A DNA stretch of 64,000 nt from Monoplex corrugatus. Lineage: Eukaryota; Mollusca; Gastropoda; Littorinimorpha; Ranellidae. The notes beneath the pieces are model-generated. The model did no database searches, was not told where the DNA came from, and saw only the letters and a program-made list of their open reading frames with translations. The stretch covers positions 49,616,237 to 49,680,236 of the forward strand of contig JAPXFY010000018.1 in assembly GCA_030674185.1 (NCBI GenBank). Reading direction: 5' to 3'. Position numbers and translations under genes: made by a program. Below, one piece after another: positions 1-64,000 of this stretch (position 1 is its first letter; each line of letters starts with the position of its first letter).

Positions 1-3
1 TTT

Positions 4-341
4 TTAACCCTTTCCCATTTGCAGATTCTGCTCAGAAACTCCTCCTACTATTCGGAGATTTTCAAAAGCGTGTGAATGAAAAGGTCAGACGCTGACCGAT
101 ATCTTGTAAATGAGGTGATGTGTAGTACCAAACTCAGTATCATTCTTTCATTGGTTTATCCTGACTTTCGCGGGAAACTTTTTCATGAGGTGTGTGTAAC
201 CCCTAGTGCTTAGAGCGTGATGGAAATTCCCCACCAGGCCTAAGTGACAGGCGGCGGGCTGCGGCGGGCTGCGGCGGGCGTAAATAAAAAGCAGGGTTTC
301 CCGGTCGGGGGCTGCGGCGGGATAAAATGGGAAAGAGTTAA
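4..341. mobile_element. TTAA-flanked short element (piggyBac-type MITE candidate)
   Basis: TTAA at 4-7 and 338-341. Just inside, CCCTTTCCCATTT (8-20) is matched in inverted orientation at 325-337 with one mismatch. The interior is non-coding, GC-rich near 245-320, with a triplicated GGCGGGCTGC-like motif. TTAA target duplication plus short TIRs is the piggyBac hallmark; no transposase is present. Confidence 0.55.
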
Positions 342-1789
342 TGGGGGATGGAGAACTTCAGTTATACAGTCCTCTGAAAAATATAAAAAAAAGATAGGTT
401 GTTTTTTTCCCTTTCAAACACAATAAACAAAAATGTTCATCCCATTACTCTGAAATGTGCTCATAGTGAGTGAGTGAGTGAGTGAGTGAGTGAGTGAGTG
501 AGTGAGTGAGTGAGTGAGTGAGTGAGTGAGTGTGAGTGTGAGTAGTGTGTGTGTGTGTGTGTGTGCGTGTGTGTGTGTGTGAGTGTGTGTGAGTGAGAGA
601 AACATATAAAGAACACTTTCCCTTTTAGACTGAAAATAAACAACATTAAACAGCCCTACATGTTATCACAGAGTTTACTCTCCAGAATCAAGAGACCTGC
701 AGTATACACTCTTCAGGTCTGCAAAGTCCGTGCTATTGTTTTTGCAGTTTTTTGAATTTTTTTTTTTAAAGTCCACATGTTTTTGATTCAGGGACCGATG
801 TAACAACAACAATCATCCAGCTACCACAACCAATAGAAAATTTGCACTTGTACATGTAGATAGTGCATAAACTAGTTTTACTTCTTTCTGTCATTGTACA
901 CATGGTCACAATTCATTCTATTCTTTCCTAAAGGTATGGCACACTGACCGACTTCTTTTCAAGGCAAAGCTCACTCGCAATCGTCTTCACAAATCTCACA
1001 TTCTAATTCGCTTGCTACATGTAGCCATGTTTTCTGCTGAAGGTGCTTTACATCTCTTCTGTAGCTGGTTATGAATTTGTGCACAAGTTGAGTTACAACT
1101 TCCCATTAACTGTCAGCTTTCTCCACTTGTGTAAAAAGATGCCCTCCTTTGTTTTCTTTTTTGTTTTTCTTTTTCTTTTCAAAAACATAATCCATGGCTT
1201 AAAATCCACAACCATAATTGATTTTTAGGTTTTTCCGTAACACATGACAATTCCCAAACAGTGACTTAGCTGAGACAGAGCCACAGGTCTTTTTATAAAG
1301 GCATTTGTATTGATGGTGGCAATATTCTCTTCCAACAAACTTCAGAACAATAATGGTTTGGCAACACACAAGAGGGAACCTACAAAAATCATGGACAGAT
1401 GGCAGTGTGTTATCAACTTTTAGAGACTCTAAAAACATCAAATACAAACCCATTATCACCATACTGGTCATTTATCACACTTCAGCCAAGTTTAAATAGT
1501 TGTAACTGATTCATACACAGTCGTTATCTTAAAGGCTGCTGTATGTCATTTTGGCACTATACTATCGCATCTCAAGCTTTTCATCATTTTGACATTTTAC
1601 TGCTGTAATCCGAAAGCCTGCTTTTTCCACTAAGATCAACAGCTGATCAAAACTGATCTCCAAATTCTGTTCAGCACTTTTTTAATTACTTGTTTGACTG
1701 TGGCAGAATTGGGAATCAGGAATCACTCTACAATCTCTAAAGAAGAAACAATTGGTCCATCTAAAATCAGATCCAACATCAACACCCAC
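342..1789. other. KDM5 intron 24, rest of left edge
   Basis: Apart from the (GTGA)n/(GT)n tract at 465-600, I see no exon, recognisable repeat or RNA gene. A 90-codon open frame on the minus strand (1199-1471) resembles no KDM5 C-terminal segment. Confidence 0.6.
465..600. repeat. (GTGA)n then (GT)n microsatellite
   Basis: About 17 GTGA units followed by an interrupted GT tract; compound simple repeat. Confidence 0.97.
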
Positions 1790-39329
<37,540 letters not shown>

Positions 39330-39851
39330 GATTTCTGAAGCTGTCACATAACGTTCGTCCAAGTAAACACTTTAACATTCACCACAATAACAAATTCCAT
39401 GTAAAAGAGCACTCAAACAAGCACATGAACCACACTCTTGGCAGAGCCAAACCACAATCCAAAAGTTCATACACCGCTACAGAAAATAGTACCATAGTAC
39501 CACTAAACAGTTATATCTATGCATTACTATTGCATTTTGTACCTACAGTTGTTTATTTATAATATTGTGTAACGTTTGACAATCCATGCAATGTAGTGTT
39601 TATTTAAAGAATGGAACCATTTATGTAAATACACGAGCGGAACAATATTTCATTAAGGTCGGGGGTCAACATGCCGGTAGTGACATATTTTGTCGGGCTG
39701 AAAAATAAAAGATGACATTAAATAAACATAACTAAAATGATTTTTCAAAGATTAAGCTGTCAAAGCAGATTCCGTTCTTTCATATTGTTATGGATACATT
39801 GATCATTTTTTAAATTATTGATATTCTGTGCGCATCTGCTGATTGTGCAAA
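39330..39851. promoter_or_regulatory. Bidirectional promoter interval of KDM5 and CCDC77
   Basis: The 522 bp between the two divergent start codons must hold both 5' UTRs and core promoters, unless non-coding first exons lie elsewhere. It is AT-rich, with no convincing TATA box in a fixed position. TGCGCATCT at 39829-39837 resembles half of an NRF1-type site, which is weak evidence. Inference from gene layout; transcription starts cannot be seen. Confidence 0.75.
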
Positions 39852-61419
<21,568 letters not shown>

Positions 61420-61492
61420 TATGTTGGTACAGATGTGATATATTGTAGTTTAGAGACTGACACTAGTGAAAACAGCCAATGGGAGTGCTGTT

Positions 61493-61531
61493 GTGTATGT
61501 GTGTGTGTGTGTGATGTGTGTGTTGTGTGTG

Positions 61532-61562
<31 letters not shown>
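61493..61562. repeat. (TG)n microsatellite in CCDC77 3' UTR/flank
   Basis: TG tract 74 bp after the stop codon, before the first AATAAA. Confidence 0.96.
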
Positions 61563-61567
<5 letters not shown>

Positions 61568-61625
61568 AAAAAAAACATGTTTATAAATTTACTGCCAAGT
61601 TCAGTGCAACATACACCTCACTCAA

Positions 61626-61635
61626 AATAAATAAA
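61626..61635 (+). terminator. Candidate CCDC77 poly(A) signals
   Basis: Two overlapping AATAAA hexamers about 207 bp past the stop codon. A further AATAAA lies at 62272-62277. Which is used cannot be told from sequence. Confidence 0.5.
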
Positions 61636-61639
61636 TCAG

Positions 61640-62775
61640 TAACTGTAGATCATCCATTTACAAGGAAGTAAATTTTGGCAAGATTCAGAGTTGATCTGAA
61701 CATATTGTAATTTGTTAAATATTGACTGATGTTATTTTTACATCGGTGATAATTTTTCAATTGTTGACGTTTGTTAGAGCATGTTGACAAATTTGATGTG
61801 ACCTTTAATGTAGGCCGGTTACAAGCATCACAAAATTGAATTGGCTAAAGAACTAACATCAGTCTTAAAACGTTTTGTTTGCTGTTATTGTTGTTTAGAA
61901 GTTTACCCATTACATTTCTGAGCTGACCAAGTTTCTTGCATGTCAGTGAAAGTATGCTAAAGAGTTTCTTTAGTGAAAGTATGCTGAAGAGTTTCTAAAA
62001 ACTTTTGGGTGAGAGTGTCTGCTTGCTCATTGAGTAATCATCACAAACAGATCGACTTTTTCTGTCAAAATGTCCCACAAATGTAGAATACAGTGTAATG
62101 TTGTGATTACCGGTATATGATTTTAGACACATTTTAAAACAACTGTAATTAGATTTGTGATACATTTGTTTGTTGATAATTACATATACATCTGCTTTTG
62201 ATTTTTGTGTAGATATTAGGTGTTAAATAATTATGTATAATGCATATTGTTTAATATATGGCTGTTTTGGAAATAAAACAGACATACGCCTGTTGCTATG
62301 AGAAGTGTGTGTGTGTGTAAGAGTTACTTTCTGTGTGTTATGTATGTGTGTGTGGAGAAGGGGGAGAGATTGAAACATTGCCAGCTCGGCAACTGAGTGA
62401 CTCCAATAAGGGAATTTGATTTTATTCATGCAGTCATCTTGGCGGCTGACTGACACCAGTAAGGGAATCTGATTTCATTTATTGAAATCAATTGATTCTG
62501 ACAAGAAGACAAGAGAATAAATACAAACTGCCCCCTGTCAATTGTCAAACATTCATAAAATTCAACCTTTCACAAAATTCGACCTATGTTGCATTAGATA
62601 AAATTTACACTTGCATATGAATACTCAAGCATAGTGCATCTGGAGAAGGTTCTATGAAATTGCTGAAAGCTTGTAACCAACACACTGACAACAATAACAA
62701 CAACAATAACAAACAGTTTCTGCAAGGATCAGTCAATGTGTTTTTCTTTAGATTCTTTTATCATATTCCAACATG
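61640..62775. other. CCDC77 3' flank
   Basis: AT-rich; a tandem AGTGAAAGTATGCT(A/G)A(A)GAGTTTCT duplication at 61946-61998 and a short TG tract near 62305. No gene seen. Confidence 0.5.
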
Positions 62776-62779
62776 CAGT

Positions 62780-63270
62780 AATTAGCATATCCAAATGGAC
62801 ACAATACCTAAGAAATAACTTGTTGATGTTATGGCTGGCCATCAACTTGCTCTTCTCAGTGCTGATTTCCATGCCATATCTTCTTGATGTTTCATCTGGT
62901 CTTTTAACAAGCTTAGTGAGTTCTTGCTCACTGTCTGCTATGCCATCAATGTCATCTGTGAAGTGAAGGTTTGTGATGGTTCTTCCTTCAGAGCTGGCTG
63001 TGCTGGTATAATCTTTAAAGTATGTCAGTCACAATACATTCCAGGAAAAGTTTGGGAGACAGAAGGCAGTTTGGACAAACTCCAGCCAAAATATGGAATC
63101 ACACTCCAACAGCAACCTGTGTAAATACTGCATTGGTTGCTTTGGTGCATAGTTGCTGGATGGTGTTGATTAGGTTTTGTCTAGTGTTAAACTTCTTCAG
63201 TGTAGTCCACAGTGCCCTTTCCAGACTCTCTAAAAATGCCTTCTTGAACTCTGTGAAGATGTGATAGAAC
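62780..63270 (-). pseudogene. Decayed LINE reverse transcriptase fragment
   Basis: The minus strand reads KKAFLESLERALWTTLKKFN, then a degraded GVRQG region (AGVCPNCLLSP), and EMEWKS-like remains of the Y/FADD-to-MEI stretch. An endonuclease-RT LINE with many breaks. Confidence 0.7.
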
Positions 63271-63719
63271 TACCTCTGAACATCAGATTTGCATGTTAAA
63301 AATATTGTAAGCCATCTCATTGTTTGGTGGCTTATGGAAATAAAGAAATATCTAGCATACACACAGGAGTATGACTGCCTATATTAATAATAGTAATAAT
63401 GGATACTCACAAACTATCCAGAAAACTTCTTAAGGTGTCTTACAAAAAGAAATGATAAGATACAAAGTATAAATGTAAAAACAAAAAGATATGATAAGAT
63501 ACAAAACAGATGGATATAATATATACAAAATTCTGCATCACATGGTGAATCAATATCATACATGCTAAAATGCACCTGGCAAACTATACATATATAGATT
63601 TACACACATGCAATGCCCGCAGTCATTATTCAGGAGGAACACACACATACACATCTGCGTACATATTTCATTACATTCACATATTCACTACAAGCATACT
63701 TATATAGTCAAACATATCA

Positions 63720-63990
63720 CACATGTCGAGATTTGCGCTATATAAATATTGTAATTATTATGTATGCATGTGCGTACGTATGTATGTATGTATGTGTATA
63801 CGCTTAGATTTATGTATGTATGTACGTATGCATGTATACGCTCAGCTTAGATTTATGTATGTAAGCATGTATGTATGCATGTATACGCTCATATGTATGT
63901 AGGTATGTATGCATGTATACGCTCAGCGCTTAGATTTGATTTTATCAAGATTTTGCGCTATATAAATAAAATATATTATTATTATTATTA
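63720..63990. repeat. LINE-tail plus (GTAT)n microsatellite
   Basis: GCGCTATATAAATATTGTAA at 63734 and GCGCTATATAAATAAA at 63955, separated by GTAT/GCATGTATACGCTC repeats and ending in (ATT)n. An L2-like 3' tail without coding sequence. Confidence 0.85.
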
Positions 63991-64000
63991 TATGTATAAA

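Noticed and set aside
1199..1471. 90-codon minus-strand frame, possibly a KDM5 C-terminal exon
   Set aside because: Its sequence matches no KDM5 segment (no PHD2 cysteines, no basic region) and the splice context is poor; the next KDM5 exon is expected off the left edge.
39360..39362. TTG at the 5' end of the KDM5 exon 1 open frame as start
   Set aside because: Not an ATG; the in-frame ATG at 39329 has a good context and lies downstream of an in-frame stop.

Overview
This is a stretch of animal nuclear DNA: AT-rich, with long introns, GT-AG splice sites, many (CA)n/(TG)n microsatellites and a dense, varied load of decayed transposable elements. Two host genes can be read completely enough to splice by eye. 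Both proteins, the repeat mix (DIRS, L2-like and L1/Tx1-like LINEs, BEL/Pao, hAT, piggyBac-type elements) and the LINE tails ending in GCGCTATATAAATA plus (ATT)n suggest an invertebrate bilaterian. My best guess is a lophotrochozoan, perhaps a gastropod mollusc; the sequence alone does not fix the species.

Minus strand, 39329 down to 1790 and continuing off the left edge: KDM5 (JARID1/lid family histone H3K4 demethylase). Twenty-four coding exons give 1062 residues in one continuous frame: JmjN, ARID, PHD1, JmjC with its iron ligands, the C5HC2 zinc finger and most of the PLU-1 region. The C-terminal exons, including any further PHD fingers, lie outside the window.

Plus strand, 39852 to 61419: CCDC77, a coiled-coil protein complete in 11 coding exons (500 residues plus stop). 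The two start codons face away from each other across only 522 bp, so the genes very probably share a bidirectional promoter. Human KDM5A and CCDC77 are also adjacent and head to head on 12p13.33, so this looks like very old conserved microsynteny.

The introns carry the rest. KDM5 intron 21 holds a DIRS-type tyrosine-recombinase retrotransposon with 38-bp inverted terminal repeats (4905-11731), itself split by a TTAA-flanked piggyBac-like insertion (9992-11467). KDM5 intron 8 and CCDC77 intron 1 hold near-identical L2-like LINE copies, the second inserted into an older LINE. Other pieces are BEL/Pao, L1/Tx1-like, endonuclease-RT-type LINE, hAT and piggyBac-like fragments, tRNA-derived SINEs, TTAA-flanked hairpin elements, a long intronic foldback (35873-36030), an unclassified repeat family with at least six copies, and a 75-bp in-frame tandem expansion inside a dead LINE. 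Beyond 61420 there is the CCDC77 3' flank, a decayed LINE and LINE-tail/microsatellite sequence. No rRNA, tRNA, CRISPR or bacterial-type gene was found. No new protein-coding system was found; the most notable results are the conserved divergent gene pair and the hairpin and repeat families.
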